Translations under genes and position numbers: made by a program
Notes under the pieces: model-generated
Database searches by the model: none
Told to the model about the DNA's origin: nothing
Seen by the model: only the letters and a program-made list of their open reading frames with translations
Shown here: piece after piece, positions 1-8,001 of the stretch
Numbering within the stretch: the stretch's first letter is position 1
How the letters are laid out: every line of letters starts with the position of its first letter
Assembly: GCF_013141915.1 (NCBI RefSeq)
Contig: NZ_SROX01000011.1
Location: forward strand, 1-64,000
Length of the DNA: 64,000 nucleotides
Reading direction: 5' to 3'
Origin: Cupriavidus necator
GTDB taxonomy: Bacteria > Pseudomonadota > Gammaproteobacteria > Burkholderiales > Burkholderiaceae

Positions 1-13
1 TTGAGATAATGCT

Positions 14-41
14 GGCTCACCGGTCAAATCCACGGTGAGCC
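14..41 (+). terminator. Hairpin at window start, possible terminator
   Basis: A perfect 9-bp stem (GGCTCACCG / CGGTGAGCC, 14-22 and 33-41) with a 10-nt loop is followed by TTTATCT. It would suit a plus-strand transcript that lies outside the window. The T-run is short, so termination is uncertain. Positions 42-133 show nothing else. Confidence 0.4.
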
Positions 42-133
42 TTTATCTGCCCTGAACACAAAAACGCTGACAGGCCCGGCTTTGAAGCGCGTGGTTCCGC
101 CCCCCCACACCACGTCACCACCAGCGCCAACCC

Positions 134-161
134 AAAAAAAACGGGACACATAGGCCCCGTT
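134..161 (-). terminator. Intrinsic terminator of the uraH-puuD transcript
   Basis: Read on the minus strand, a 6-bp stem AACGGG / CCCGTT is followed directly by a run of T residues (the A-run at 134-141 on the plus strand). It lies about 130 nt past the puuD stop and is the only good terminator downstream of that gene. Positions 162-291 show no other feature. Confidence 0.6.
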
Positions 162-291
162 CAAACCCTCGCCGGTCCAGTACCAACGGTTGCCAACCAC
201 TCAACCCTCCGGACCGTCGATCACCGATGCTCGGATCTCGCGGGCCGACCCACCAAGAGCCGGCCCCAATGCTTTTCAACTCAAACCACGA

Positions 292-1506
292 TCAATTCGT
301 CGTCTTGGCCCCGCCTTCGAACCACTGCCCCAGCAGCGCGCGTTCGTCGTCGGTGATCTGCGTCACATTGCCCAGCGGCATCGCCTTCTGCTGCACGGCC
401 TGCTGATAGATCAGTTGCGCGTGGGACTTGATGTCCTCGGCGGTATCGAGCTTGATGCCCTTGGCCGCGGTCGGCATCATCTTCGGCTGCTCGGCGTGGC
501 ATTGCACGCAGCGTGCGTTCATCACTTCCTGCACCTTGGCAAAGCTCACGCTGGTCGCGGCAGCGGCGTCGGCGCCTTCTGCCTTGGCCACCGCCGGGCG
601 CGGCTGCGGGGCGATCATCACCGCCACCACGGCCAGCGCGGCAACGCCGGCGGCCGGCCACAGCACGTTGATCTTGCCCTTGTGCTTCAGGATGAAGAAC
701 TGGCGGATCAGCACGCCCGACAGCATGATCAGGATCAGCACTACCCAGTTGTACTTGTGGGCGTACGTCATGCTGTAGTGGTTCGACAGCATCGCGAACA
801 GCACCGGCAGCGTGAAGTAGGTGTTGTGCACGCTGCGCTGCTTGCCGCGCTTGCCGTGGATCGGGTCCACCGGCTGGCCGGCCTTCAGTGCCGCGACCAC
901 CTTGCGCTGCCCGGGGATGATCCATGCCAGCACGTTGGCGCTCATGATCGTCGCGATCATCGCGCCGGTCAGCAGGAACGCCGCGCGGCCCGAGAAGATA
1001 TGGCAGGCAACGTAGGCCGCCGCGGCGATGTAGATCGCCACCAGGATGCCGACCAGGCGGTCGTTCTTATTGAACAGGCGGCAGATGCTGTCATAGACGA
1101 TCCAGCCGATCAGCAGGTACGACACCGCGAAGCCGACCGCCGCGCCAGGCGACATGTCGAACACGTTCTTGTCGATCAGGAACGTGCTGGCGTTGAACAG
1201 GTACAGCACCACCAGCAGCGCGAAGCCGCTCATCCAGGTCGAATACGACTCCCAGTAGAACCAGTGCAGGTTTTCCGGCAGCGACTTGGGCGCGGTCAGG
1301 TACTTCTGCGGGTTGTAGAAGCCGCCGCCGTGCACCGCCCACAATTCGCCGTCGACACCCTTGTCCTTCAGGTCGGGCGCGCTGGGCTTGGTCAGGCTGT
1401 TGTCCAGCCACACGAAATAGAACGAAGAGCCGATCCATGCGATGGCGGTGATGACGTGCACCCACCGCAGCAGCATATTGGCCCAGTCGAGGATATAGCC
1501 TTCCAT
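292..1506 (-). CDS. puuD: Membrane-bound urate hydroxylase PuuD with C-terminal cytochrome c domain
   Basis: The 404-residue protein has an N-terminal region rich in hydrophobic helices starting 'MEGYILDWANMLLRWVHVI', followed by a C-terminal c-type cytochrome domain with CVQCH at residues 333-337 and a later AMPLGN segment that can supply the distal Met haem ligand. This is the architecture of PuuD, which oxidises urate to 5-hydroxyisourate at the inner membrane and passes electrons to the respiratory chain instead of making H2O2. The gene follows uraH, whose product uses 5-hydroxyisourate, on the same strand. The ATG has an AGGAGA Shine-Dalgarno upstream. The family call is strong from the fusion plus context; activity is inferred. 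Confidence 0.9.
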   Translation of the reverse strand: MEGYILDWANMLLRWVHVITAIAWIGSSFYFVWLDNSLTKPSAPDLKDKGVDGELWAVHGGGFYNPQKYLTAPKSLPENLHWFYWESYSTWMSGFALLVVLYLFNASTFLIDKNVFDMSPGAAVGFAVSYLLIGWIVYDSICRLFNKNDRLVGILVAIYIAAAAYVACHIFSGRAAFLLTGAMIATIMSANVLAWIIPGQRKVVAALKAGQPVDPIHGKRGKQRSVHNTYFTLPVLFAMLSNHYSMTYAHKYNWVVLILIMLSGVLIRQFFILKHKGKINVLWPAAGVAALAVVAVMIAPQPRPAVAKAEGADAAAATSVSFAKVQEVMNARCVQCHAEQPKMMPTAAKGIKLDTAEDIKSHAQLIYQQAVQQKAMPLGNVTQITDDERALLGQWFEGGAKTTN

Positions 1507-1537
1507 GTCTTGTCTCCTGTTTCCCTATGCCACCGCT

Positions 1538-1891
1538 TCAGCTGCCGCGGTAGGTCGAGTACGACCAGGGCGAAACCAGGAGGGGCACGTGATAGTGCGC
1601 GTTGACATCGGCAATGCCGAAGCGCAGCGGCACCACGTCCAGGAAGGCCGGCTCGGGCAGCTTCACGCCCTGCGCGCGGAAGTAATCGCCGGCGGCGAAC
1701 TCCAGCTCGTACACGCCCGCGGCAAGGTCGGCGCCTTCCAGCAGCGGCTGGTCGCAGCGGCCGTCGTGGTTGGTAACCACGGTCTTGAGGGTTTCGCGAC
1801 GATTGTCGACAATTTTATGGAGAGTAATCGACATGCCCTGCCCGGGCGTGCCGGCGGCGGTGTCGAGAACATGGGTGGTCAAGCGTCCCAT
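1538..1891 (-). CDS. uraH: 5-hydroxyisourate hydrolase (transthyretin-like)
   Basis: The 117-residue protein has the HIUase hallmarks: an N-terminal LTTHVLDTAAG segment and the C-terminal YRGS tail that separates these enzymes from true transthyretins. It hydrolyses 5-hydroxyisourate to OHCU, the second step of urate degradation, and works as a small cytosolic tetramer in known members. It is first in the minus-strand unit with puuD 31 nt downstream, so the two enzymes are probably co-transcribed. An AAAGGA sequence precedes the ATG. A palindrome matching the upstream operator sites lies inside this gene at 1802-1813. Confidence 0.93.
   Translation of the reverse strand: MGRLTTHVLDTAAGTPGQGMSITLHKIVDNRRETLKTVVTNHDGRCDQPLLEGADLAAGVYELEFAAGDYFRAQGVKLPEPAFLDVVPLRFGIADVNAHYHVPLLVSPWSYSTYRGS
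1802..1813. promoter_or_regulatory. Operator-like palindrome inside uraH
   Basis: ATTGTCGACAAT is a perfect 12-bp palindrome within codons about 27-30 of uraH. Its core fits the TTGT-N2-ACAA pattern of the two sites in the divergent promoter region, about 280-310 bp away. It could be a secondary site for the GntR regulator, or coincidence set by the local KIVDN codons. Confidence 0.4.
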
Positions 1892-2060
1892 CGTATTGGT
1901 CCTTTTGCGATTGGGTTGTGAGGGGCGCCGCTGCCTTCACTAGCACCATGTGTGGGATGGTGCCCGCTCGGTACGTCTGGTAACGCATCCCGGCGCTGGG
2001 TGGGTGCGTGGCGACAATGCGCCTGCACTTCCCCGTTGGCAATTCAGGGATTTCCCTGAG

Positions 2061-2070
2061 TTGTCGAAAA
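2061..2070. promoter_or_regulatory. Degenerate third operator half-match
   Basis: TTGTCGAAAA matches TTGT-N2-ACAA at all but one fixed position (C to A in the right arm). Its centre lies 22 bp from the next site, about two helical turns, so it may extend the regulator's binding array on the uraH side. Confidence 0.35.
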
Positions 2071-2082
2071 CCTGAGTCGGTT

Positions 2083-2125
2083 TTGTTGACAATATTGAGG
2101 CCGTAACCAAATAATTGTCAACAAT
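2083..2125. promoter_or_regulatory. Paired GntR/FCD operators over the regulator promoter
   Basis: TTGTTGACAA (2083-2092) and TTGTCAACAA (2115-2124) are exact reverse complements, with centres 32 bp apart (three helical turns). The 11-bp arms extend to TTGTTGACAAT / ATTGTCAACAA. The same bases hold a plus-strand promoter: -35 TTGACA (2086-2091), an 18-bp spacer and -10 AATAAT (2110-2115), giving a start near 2122. A repressor bound here would cover both promoter elements of its own gene and could also block divergent uraH-puuD. The TNGT-N-ACNA type of site is typical of FadR/FCD-family regulators. Confidence 0.7.
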
Positions 2126-2189
2126 TTTTGGATCACCGTACCCTGATACCCAGGATTCACGGTGCCCTGCCTGACCTGCTGGTGCCACG

Positions 2190-2957
2190 ATGTCCAAGAG
2201 CCTGAAGCTGATTGCCGCCAACGCCGAGACCAAGGCCGACGCGGAACCGACCGAGATCCCGGGCAAGCCCGCCAAGCCCGCGCGCAAGGGCTCGGTCGAA
2301 GAGCGCATGTACCACGAGATCTACGACGCGATCATGGAGCACCGGCTGCCGCCGCGCACCAAGCTGACCGAGCATTCGCTTTGCGAGATCTATGCCACCG
2401 CGCGTCACACCGTGCGCAAGGTGCTGTCGCACCTGGCCGCGGACGGCATGGTCGACCTCGAGCCGAACCGTGGCGCCTTTATCGCCAGCCCGTCCACCGA
2501 CGAAGCGCACGACATGTTCGAGCTGCGCCAGATGCTGGAGCGCGCGGTGCTGGAAAAGCTGGCCGGCATGCCTGACGTCAAGGCTGTGATCGCGCCGCTG
2601 CGCCAGATGGTGGCGAGCGAGCGCCAGGCCTTCCTGACGCACGATCGCCCCAAATGGATCCGCCTGTCCGCCGAATTCCACACCGCGCTGGCGGAACTGT
2701 CGGGCAATGCGCTGCTGGTCAACATGATGCGCCGGCTGGTGTCGCGCACCACGCTGATGATCGCCAGCGTGGAAGCGCCGGGCAACAACGCCTGCTCGTT
2801 CGACGAGCATGAAGAGATCCTCGATGCCCTGGAACAGGGCAATGCCGCGCTGGCCCAGTCGCGCATGGCGCACCACCTCGGCGCCTGCGCCGACCGCGTG
2901 CAGCCGGACGAACCGGGCAACTTCGATCTTCGCAGCGTACTAGGCCGCTCCACCTAG
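2190..2957 (+). CDS. GntR-family (FCD) transcriptional regulator of urate catabolism
   Basis: The 255-residue protein has a 30-residue charged N-terminal extension, a winged helix (about 35-100: 'SLCEIYATARHTVRKVLSHL', 'GFIASP'-like wing) and an all-helical FCD ligand domain (about 105-235) with the conserved RQMLERAVLEKLA segment. FCD domains bind small carboxylates, often with a metal. Its place between uraH-puuD and the permease-puuE-uraD unit, and the TTGT-N2-ACAA sites in its promoter, suggest it senses a urate-pathway intermediate and controls both arms as well as itself. The effector is unknown. No strong Shine-Dalgarno is visible. Confidence 0.85.
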   Translation: MSKSLKLIAANAETKADAEPTEIPGKPAKPARKGSVEERMYHEIYDAIMEHRLPPRTKLTEHSLCEIYATARHTVRKVLSHLAADGMVDLEPNRGAFIASPSTDEAHDMFELRQMLERAVLEKLAGMPDVKAVIAPLRQMVASERQAFLTHDRPKWIRLSAEFHTALAELSGNALLVNMMRRLVSRTTLMIASVEAPGNNACSFDEHEEILDALEQGNAALAQSRMAHHLGACADRVQPDEPGNFDLRSVLGRST

Positions 2958-3134
2958 CACGGTGTTCCCGCCCTGCCCCCCATGCAAGGCCAGACCTGGC
3001 GGCAAAACAGCACCCGGCAGACAAACGAGAGTGCTGAGACCACAGGCGGATAACGGTCCGGAGCCCCACCGGGATCCAGGACCGCGGCCAGGACAGCGGC
3101 GTTCCCATCAAACCAAAGGAGAGGAGACGCACCA

Positions 3135-4541
3135 ATGAATTCCGCAAGCACCACGGTCCCGACGGACCTCACCAACGAGCGGTTGCCTTCCGGGCGCCTG
3201 CTCGCGCTCGGGTTGCAGCACGTTCTGGTGATGTACGCCGGCACGGTCGCCGTGCCCCTGATCGTGGGTGGAGCGCTCAAGCTGCCCAAGGACCAGCTGG
3301 CATTCCTGATCAACGCCGACCTGTTCGCCGCCGGCCTGGCCACGCTGATCCAGGCCATCGGCTTCTGGAAGTTCGGCATCCGCCTGCCGGTGATGATGGG
3401 CGTGACGTTCGCCTCGGTGGCGCCAATGATCGCCATCGGCACCGATCCCAATGTCGGCCTGCTCGGTATCTACGGCGCGGTGATTGCGTCAGGGATCTTC
3501 GGCATCCTGATCTCGCCGATGATGGGCCGCATGCTCGGCTTGTTCCCGCCGGTGGTGACCGGCACCGTGATCACGCTGATCGGTGTGTCGCTGATGCGCG
3601 TGGCCATCAACTGGTCGGCCGGCGGCCAGCCCACCACGCGCGCTGTCATCGACGGCGTCGCCAAGGAAGTGCCCAACCTCGCCTATGGCGACCTGGCCAA
3701 CCTTGGCATCGCGGGCCTGACGCTGGTCATCATCCTGCTGCTGACCAAGTACGGCCGCGGCCTGGTGGCCAACTGCGCGGTGCTGCTGGGCATTATCGCC
3801 GGCACGCTGGTGGCGATGGCAATGGGCAAGGTCTCGTTCGAAGGCCTCGATGAAGCCAGCTTCGTCGCGGTCATCACGCCGCTGCACTTCGGCATGCCGA
3901 CCTTCGAAGTGACCGCGATCCTGTCGATGTGCATCGTCATGCTGATCACGCTGGTGGAGTCGACCGGCATGTTCCTGGCGCTCTCGGACATCACCGGCAA
4001 GAAGCTGAGCAACGAGGACCTGACCCGCGGCCTGCGTGCCGACGGGCTGGGCACGGTGATCGGCGGCATCTTCAACACCTTCCCCTACACCTCCTTCTCG
4101 CAGAACGTGGGCCTGGTGACGGTGACCGGCGTGCGTTCGCGCTATGTGGCGGCGGCCGGCGGCATCATCCTGATCGCCTTCGGCCTGTTCCCAAAGATGG
4201 CCCACGTGGTGGCCTCGGTGCCGCAGTTCGTGCTGGGCGGCGCCGGCATCGTGATGTTCGGCATGGTGGCCGCCACCGGCATCCGCATCCTGGGCTCGTG
4301 CGATTTCAACCGCAACCGCCACAACCTGTTCATCGTCGCCATCTCGATCGGCTTCGGCATGATCCCGACGCTGGCGCCGACGTTCTTCCAGTACCTGCCC
4401 AAGTGGACCAGCCCGTTCACCCACAGCGGCATCGTGCTCGGCACGATCGTGGCCGTGGCGCTGAACCTGTTCTACAACGGCATCCAGTCGCGCGAAGAGG
4501 CCATGCGCACCGCCGCGGCCAACTCGCACGGCACCGAGTAA
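3135..4541 (+). CDS. NCS2 uric acid/xanthine permease
   Basis: The 468-residue, multi-helix protein carries the NCS2 (NAT) signature in 'SQNVGLVTVTGVRSRY' and the 'VESTG' segment of the preceding substrate-site helix. NCS2 carriers are inner-membrane proton symporters for purine or pyrimidine bases. Placement with urate-degrading enzymes points to urate or xanthine as substrate, which is inference. A clear AAAGGAGAGG site lies upstream of the ATG. The 177-nt gap after the regulator shows no convincing promoter or terminator. A strong hairpin follows the stop at 4560-4586. Confidence 0.88.
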   Translation: MNSASTTVPTDLTNERLPSGRLLALGLQHVLVMYAGTVAVPLIVGGALKLPKDQLAFLINADLFAAGLATLIQAIGFWKFGIRLPVMMGVTFASVAPMIAIGTDPNVGLLGIYGAVIASGIFGILISPMMGRMLGLFPPVVTGTVITLIGVSLMRVAINWSAGGQPTTRAVIDGVAKEVPNLAYGDLANLGIAGLTLVIILLLTKYGRGLVANCAVLLGIIAGTLVAMAMGKVSFEGLDEASFVAVITPLHFGMPTFEVTAILSMCIVMLITLVESTGMFLALSDITGKKLSNEDLTRGLRADGLGTVIGGIFNTFPYTSFSQNVGLVTVTGVRSRYVAAAGGIILIAFGLFPKMAHVVASVPQFVLGGAGIVMFGMVAATGIRILGSCDFNRNRHNLFIVAISIGFGMIPTLAPTFFQYLPKWTSPFTHSGIVLGTIVAVALNLFYNGIQSREEAMRTAAANSHGTE

Positions 4542-4559
4542 TCGAAGTACCGGCAATGC

Positions 4560-4586
4560 AGGGCCGGCCTGGAAGGATCCGGCCCT
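4560..4586 (+). other. Hairpin between permease gene and puuE
   Basis: An 8-bp perfect stem AGGGCCGG / CCGGCCCT encloses an 11-nt loop and has no T-run. It is better read as an RNA stabilising or partial attenuation element between the permease and puuE messages than as a full terminator. Confidence 0.4.
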
Positions 4587-4696
4587 GAAGCAGACCGGCG
4601 CTGCCGCCGGCACGACTGGCATGCTCATTGCATGACGTTCGGCGCCTGCGGCGGGACGGCGGTGCCGGGTGGTTTTCCTGAAGCAAGCAACGACAC

Positions 4697-5647
4697 ATGA
4701 CCAACGATAACTATCCACGCGATCTGATCGGTTACGGCGCCCGCCCGCCGCACGCCCGCTGGCCGGGCGGTGCGCGCGTGGCGCTGCAGTTCGTCCTCAA
4801 CTATGAGGAAGGCGGCGAGAACTGCGTGCTGCACGGCGACGCTGCCTCCGAGCAGTTCCTCTCCGAGATCGTCGGCGCCGCGGCCTACCCCGACCGCCAC
4901 ATGAGCATGGAGGGCATCTACGAATACGGCTCGCGCGCCGGCGTCTGGCGCCTCCTGCGCGAGTTCGAGAAGCGCGGCCTGCCGCTGACCATCTTCGGCG
5001 TGTCGATGGCGCTGCAGCGCCATCCGGAACTGACGCGCGCCTTCGTCGAGCTCGGCCACGAGATCGCCTGCCACGGCTGGCGCTGGATCCACTACCAGAA
5101 CATCGACGAAGCCACCGAGCGCGAGCACATGCGCATCGGCATGCAGATCATCCAGGAGCTCACCGGCGAGCTGCCGCTGGGCTGGTACACCGGCCGCGAC
5201 AGCCCCAACACGCGCCGCCTGGTGGTCGAGCACGGCGGCTTGCTGTATGACTCCGACTACTACGGCGACGACCTGCCGTTCTGGACCGAGGTCGAAGTCA
5301 CCGGCGGCGAGAAGAAGCCGCACCTGGTGGTGCCGTACACGCTCGACTCCAACGACATGCGCTTTGCCACGCCGCAGGGCTTCAATACCGGCGAACAGTT
5401 CTTCCAGTACCTGAAGGATGCGTTCGACGTCTTGTACGACGAAGGCGACCCGGCCGGCCAGGACAGCCCCAAGATGCTGTCGGTCGGCATGCACTGCCGC
5501 CTGCTGGGCCGGCCCGGCCGCTTCCGCGCGCTGCAGCGCTTTCTCGACTACGTGCAGGGCCACGACAAGGTGTGGATCTGCCGCCGTGTCGACATCGCCC
5601 GGCACTGGGCCGCCACCCACCCCTACACTCCCCGGAAGCAAGCATGA
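4697..5647 (+). CDS. puuE: Allantoinase PuuE (polysaccharide deacetylase fold)
   Basis: The 316-residue protein begins with 'NYPRDLIGYGARPPHARWPG' and continues with 'LQFVLNYEEGGENCVLHGD', the start typical of the PuuE allantoinases. This metal-light group, unlike classical amidohydrolase allantoinases, shares the NodB deacetylase fold (HEIACHGWRW segment). It opens allantoin to allantoate in the cytosol. The stop overlaps the uraD start (ATGA), so the two are translationally coupled. No allantoicase or ureidoglycolate enzyme follows within the window. Confidence 0.92.
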   Translation: MTNDNYPRDLIGYGARPPHARWPGGARVALQFVLNYEEGGENCVLHGDAASEQFLSEIVGAAAYPDRHMSMEGIYEYGSRAGVWRLLREFEKRGLPLTIFGVSMALQRHPELTRAFVELGHEIACHGWRWIHYQNIDEATEREHMRIGMQIIQELTGELPLGWYTGRDSPNTRRLVVEHGGLLYDSDYYGDDLPFWTEVEVTGGEKKPHLVVPYTLDSNDMRFATPQGFNTGEQFFQYLKDAFDVLYDEGDPAGQDSPKMLSVGMHCRLLGRPGRFRALQRFLDYVQGHDKVWICRRVDIARHWAATHPYTPRKQA

Positions 5648-6162
5648 GCCAGACCTACACCCTTGCCCAACTCAACACCATGCCGGTCGCGGAATTCGTG
5701 CAGGTGCTGGGCGGCATCTACGAACATTCGCCGTGGTTTGCCGAGACCGCCGCCACGCAACGGCCCTTTGCCGACGCCGCCGCGCTGGCACAGGCGCTGC
5801 GCCAGGCCGTCGACGAAGCCGGCGAAGCGGCCCAGCTCAAGCTGGTGCGCGCCCACCCGGAGCTGGCCGGCAAGGCCGCGGTGCGCGGCGAGCTGACCGC
5901 CGAATCCACGCGCGAACAGAGCGGTGCGGGCCTGAACCTGTGCACACCCGAGGAATTCGACCGCCTGCAGTCGCTCAACGCGGCGTACAACCAGAAGTTC
6001 GGCTTTCCGTTCATCCTGGCGGTGCGTGGCTACGACCGCCACGGCATCATCGCGGAGTTCGCGCGCCGCCTGGAAAACACGCCGCAGCAAGAGTTGCAAA
6101 CTTGCATCAGCCAGATCCACCGCATTGCGCAGTTCCGTCTTGACGACTTAGTATCCGCCTGA
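5644..6162 (+). CDS. uraD: OHCU decarboxylase
   Basis: This 172-residue protein carries the family marks HPELAGKAA and 'TREQSGAGL', followed by 'KFGFPFILAVRG' near the C terminus. It decarboxylates 2-oxo-4-hydroxy-4-carboxy-5-ureidoimidazoline to S-allantoin, the third step after PuuD and UraH. The start at 5644 is chosen because it gives the usual N terminus (MSQTYTLAQLNTM) and a 4-nt ATGA overlap with puuE; an upstream in-frame ATG at 5572 would lie deep in puuE. Confidence 0.92.
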   Translation: MSQTYTLAQLNTMPVAEFVQVLGGIYEHSPWFAETAATQRPFADAAALAQALRQAVDEAGEAAQLKLVRAHPELAGKAAVRGELTAESTREQSGAGLNLCTPEEFDRLQSLNAAYNQKFGFPFILAVRGYDRHGIIAEFARRLENTPQQELQTCISQIHRIAQFRLDDLVSA

Positions 6163-6342
6163 GAAAAAAAAGCGCCACCTGTATAACAAAAAACGCTGTA
6201 CCCCGATGCCGCCGGTCCCCCTGCATCACCACACCGAGCCCAGGCCAGGCGGCACGAATAAAAGCACAAAGACATTAAAAGAACCCGACAGGGACCCAGT
6301 ACACAACGTTCCAAGCAGGATCAAAACCACGGAGGTCTAACA

Positions 6343-7410
6343 ATGCAGAAGCAGTACAAGCCGGCCCTGAAGCTGGCGGCGGTAGCAGCTACCCTTTTTT
6401 CCGGCGTGGCCATGGCCCAGTCCAGCGTCACGCTGTACGGCCAGGCTGACATGTTCGTCGGCGGCGTGAAGGCCCCGGGCTCGGGCGAGCGCGCATGGGG
6501 GGCCAATTCGGGCGGCATGCAGACGTCTTACTGGGGCATCAAGGGCACTGAAGACCTGGGCGGCGGCACCAAGGCCATCTTCGACCTGAACGGCTTCTTC
6601 CGCACCGACAGCGGCAGCAGCGGCCGCTTCAACGGCGACTCGATGTTCAGCCGCAACGCCTATGTCGGACTGCAGAACGACAAGGCCGGCACCATCAAGC
6701 TGGGCCGCAACACCACGCCGTACTTTATCTCGACCATCCTGTTCAACCCGCTGGTCGACTCGTACGTGTTCTCGCCGACCATCTTCCACACCTATTTCGG
6801 CGCGAGCAGCGGTGCCGTCGTCGATCCGGGCATCATCGGCGATTCGGGCTGGAACAACTCCGTGGTGTACAGCACGCCGAACTTCGGCGGCCTGACCGCC
6901 AACTTCATCTACGGCTTCGGCGAACAGCCGGGTGCCGCGGGCAAGCAGAAGTTCGGCGGCAACGTCCTGTACTTCAACGGTCCGTTCGCCGCGACCGTGG
7001 CCTACCAGCAGGTCCGCTTCAACAACGTCCCGACCGACCTGTCGGCAATCGGCCTGTCGCGACAGGACGCGGCCCAGATCGGCCTGTCCTATGACCTGAA
7101 GGTGGTCAAGCTGTTCGCGCAGGGCCAGTACATCAAGACCCGCGCCACCACCGCACCGTCCGGCGACATCAAGCACGTCGACGGGCAGTTCGGCGCATCG
7201 GTGCCGATCGGCGCGGGCAACCTGCTGGCGTCGTATGCCTACGGCAAGGTCGACAACTCGCTGGGCGACTTCAAGCGCAATACCTTTGCCGTCGCCTACG
7301 ACTACAACCTGTCCAAGCGCACCGACGTGTACGCCGCCTACTACTACGACAAGATCACCGGCATCGAGCACGGCGACACCTTCGGCGTGGGCGTGCGCCA
7401 CAAGTTCTGA
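6343..7410 (+). CDS. Gram-negative outer-membrane porin
   Basis: The 355-residue protein has a signal peptide ending at AMA-QSSVTLYGQ, the typical mature start of beta-proteobacterial trimeric porins, repeated amphipathic beta strands and a C-terminal Phe (VGVRHKF) needed for outer-membrane insertion. It would form a general diffusion channel. The gene has its own 180-nt upstream region and terminator, so it is monocistronic. Its location after the urate genes could indicate a role in uptake of purines, but no sequence feature shows specificity. Confidence 0.9.
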   Translation: MQKQYKPALKLAAVAATLFSGVAMAQSSVTLYGQADMFVGGVKAPGSGERAWGANSGGMQTSYWGIKGTEDLGGGTKAIFDLNGFFRTDSGSSGRFNGDSMFSRNAYVGLQNDKAGTIKLGRNTTPYFISTILFNPLVDSYVFSPTIFHTYFGASSGAVVDPGIIGDSGWNNSVVYSTPNFGGLTANFIYGFGEQPGAAGKQKFGGNVLYFNGPFAATVAYQQVRFNNVPTDLSAIGLSRQDAAQIGLSYDLKVVKLFAQGQYIKTRATTAPSGDIKHVDGQFGASVPIGAGNLLASYAYGKVDNSLGDFKRNTFAVAYDYNLSKRTDVYAAYYYDKITGIEHGDTFGVGVRHKF

Positions 7411-7439
7411 TGCGCTGAGCGCGTCACGGTAGTCCTGCA

Positions 7440-7464
7440 GCCCGCCATTCCGGCGGGCTTTTTT
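7440..7464 (+). terminator. Intrinsic terminator of the porin gene
   Basis: A 7-bp stem GCCCGCC / GGCGGGC with a 5-nt loop is followed by six T residues, 29 nt after the porin stop. Confidence 0.88.
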
Positions 7465-7649
7465 GTTGCCCGCCAGGCGCGCGGTGCGGCCCCGAGCCGC
7501 CCGCGCGATGCTGCGCTGCGCCACGCCAGCGGCCGGCCCCGGACGGATTGAAAATTGGCGCTCCATAGGTGGATTCAATTGGAATGGCCCCGGCGCGCTT
7601 CCTAGATTGGTTTTCCAGGCCTCAAAAACCAATGACAGCGAGGTGATCC

Positions 7650-7895
7650 ATGCGGCGATACGCGAAGACCCGGTCTGAACTGATGGCCATCCTGAACCAG
7701 TGCCTCGACAACAACCCCGAGTGCGGCGAATGCGAGTTGCACGCGGTGCGAATGCACCAGCCTGACCATACCGGATGCAACTGGAGCGCCGAGGTCGATT
7801 TCCCGCAAGAGTCCGTCGATAACCTGGGCCACCAGCTGGCCGCGGCCAAATCGATCATCGTGGTCATGCGCGAGCAGTACAACGTGCTGCAATAG
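7650..7895 (+). CDS. Small Cys-containing protein of unknown function
   Basis: I do not recognise this 81-residue protein. It has no signal peptide or membrane segment. A CGEC motif follows 'NQCLDNNPE' with another Cys at CNW, so it has four Cys that could bind metal or form redox pairs, plus a helical C terminus. The start is well supported: GAGGTGATCC, an almost full match to the anti-Shine-Dalgarno, sits just upstream of the ATG. It is flanked by the porin terminator and its own terminator, so it is transcribed alone. Confidence 0.75.
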   Translation: MRRYAKTRSELMAILNQCLDNNPECGECELHAVRMHQPDHTGCNWSAEVDFPQESVDNLGHQLAAAKSIIVVMREQYNVLQ

Positions 7896-7948
7896 GCACC
7901 AGGCCAAACCGCCCTGGCCGCGTCGATGCGGCAGAGCAGCAAGCCAAC

Positions 7949-7977
7949 AAAAAGCCGGGTCATCGACCCGGCTTTTT
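7949..7977. terminator. Bidirectional terminator between the small gene and maeB
   Basis: The stem AGCCGGGT / ACCCGGCT (7953-7960, 7966-7973) is flanked by A5 on the left and T5 on the right, so it can end the plus-strand small gene and the convergent maeB transcript. Confidence 0.9.
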
Positions 7978-8001
7978 GCATGGCGCACGGCTGGCAGCGG
8001 T

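Noticed and set aside
190..1605. Long plus-strand reading frame opposite puuD
   Set aside because: It is the complement shadow of puuD and uraH, with His/Arg/Gln-rich composition and no domain; high G+C makes such frames common.
5572..5643. Upstream ATG for uraD
   Set aside because: It lies within puuE and adds 24 residues outside the family; ATG 5644 overlaps the puuE stop as ATGA.
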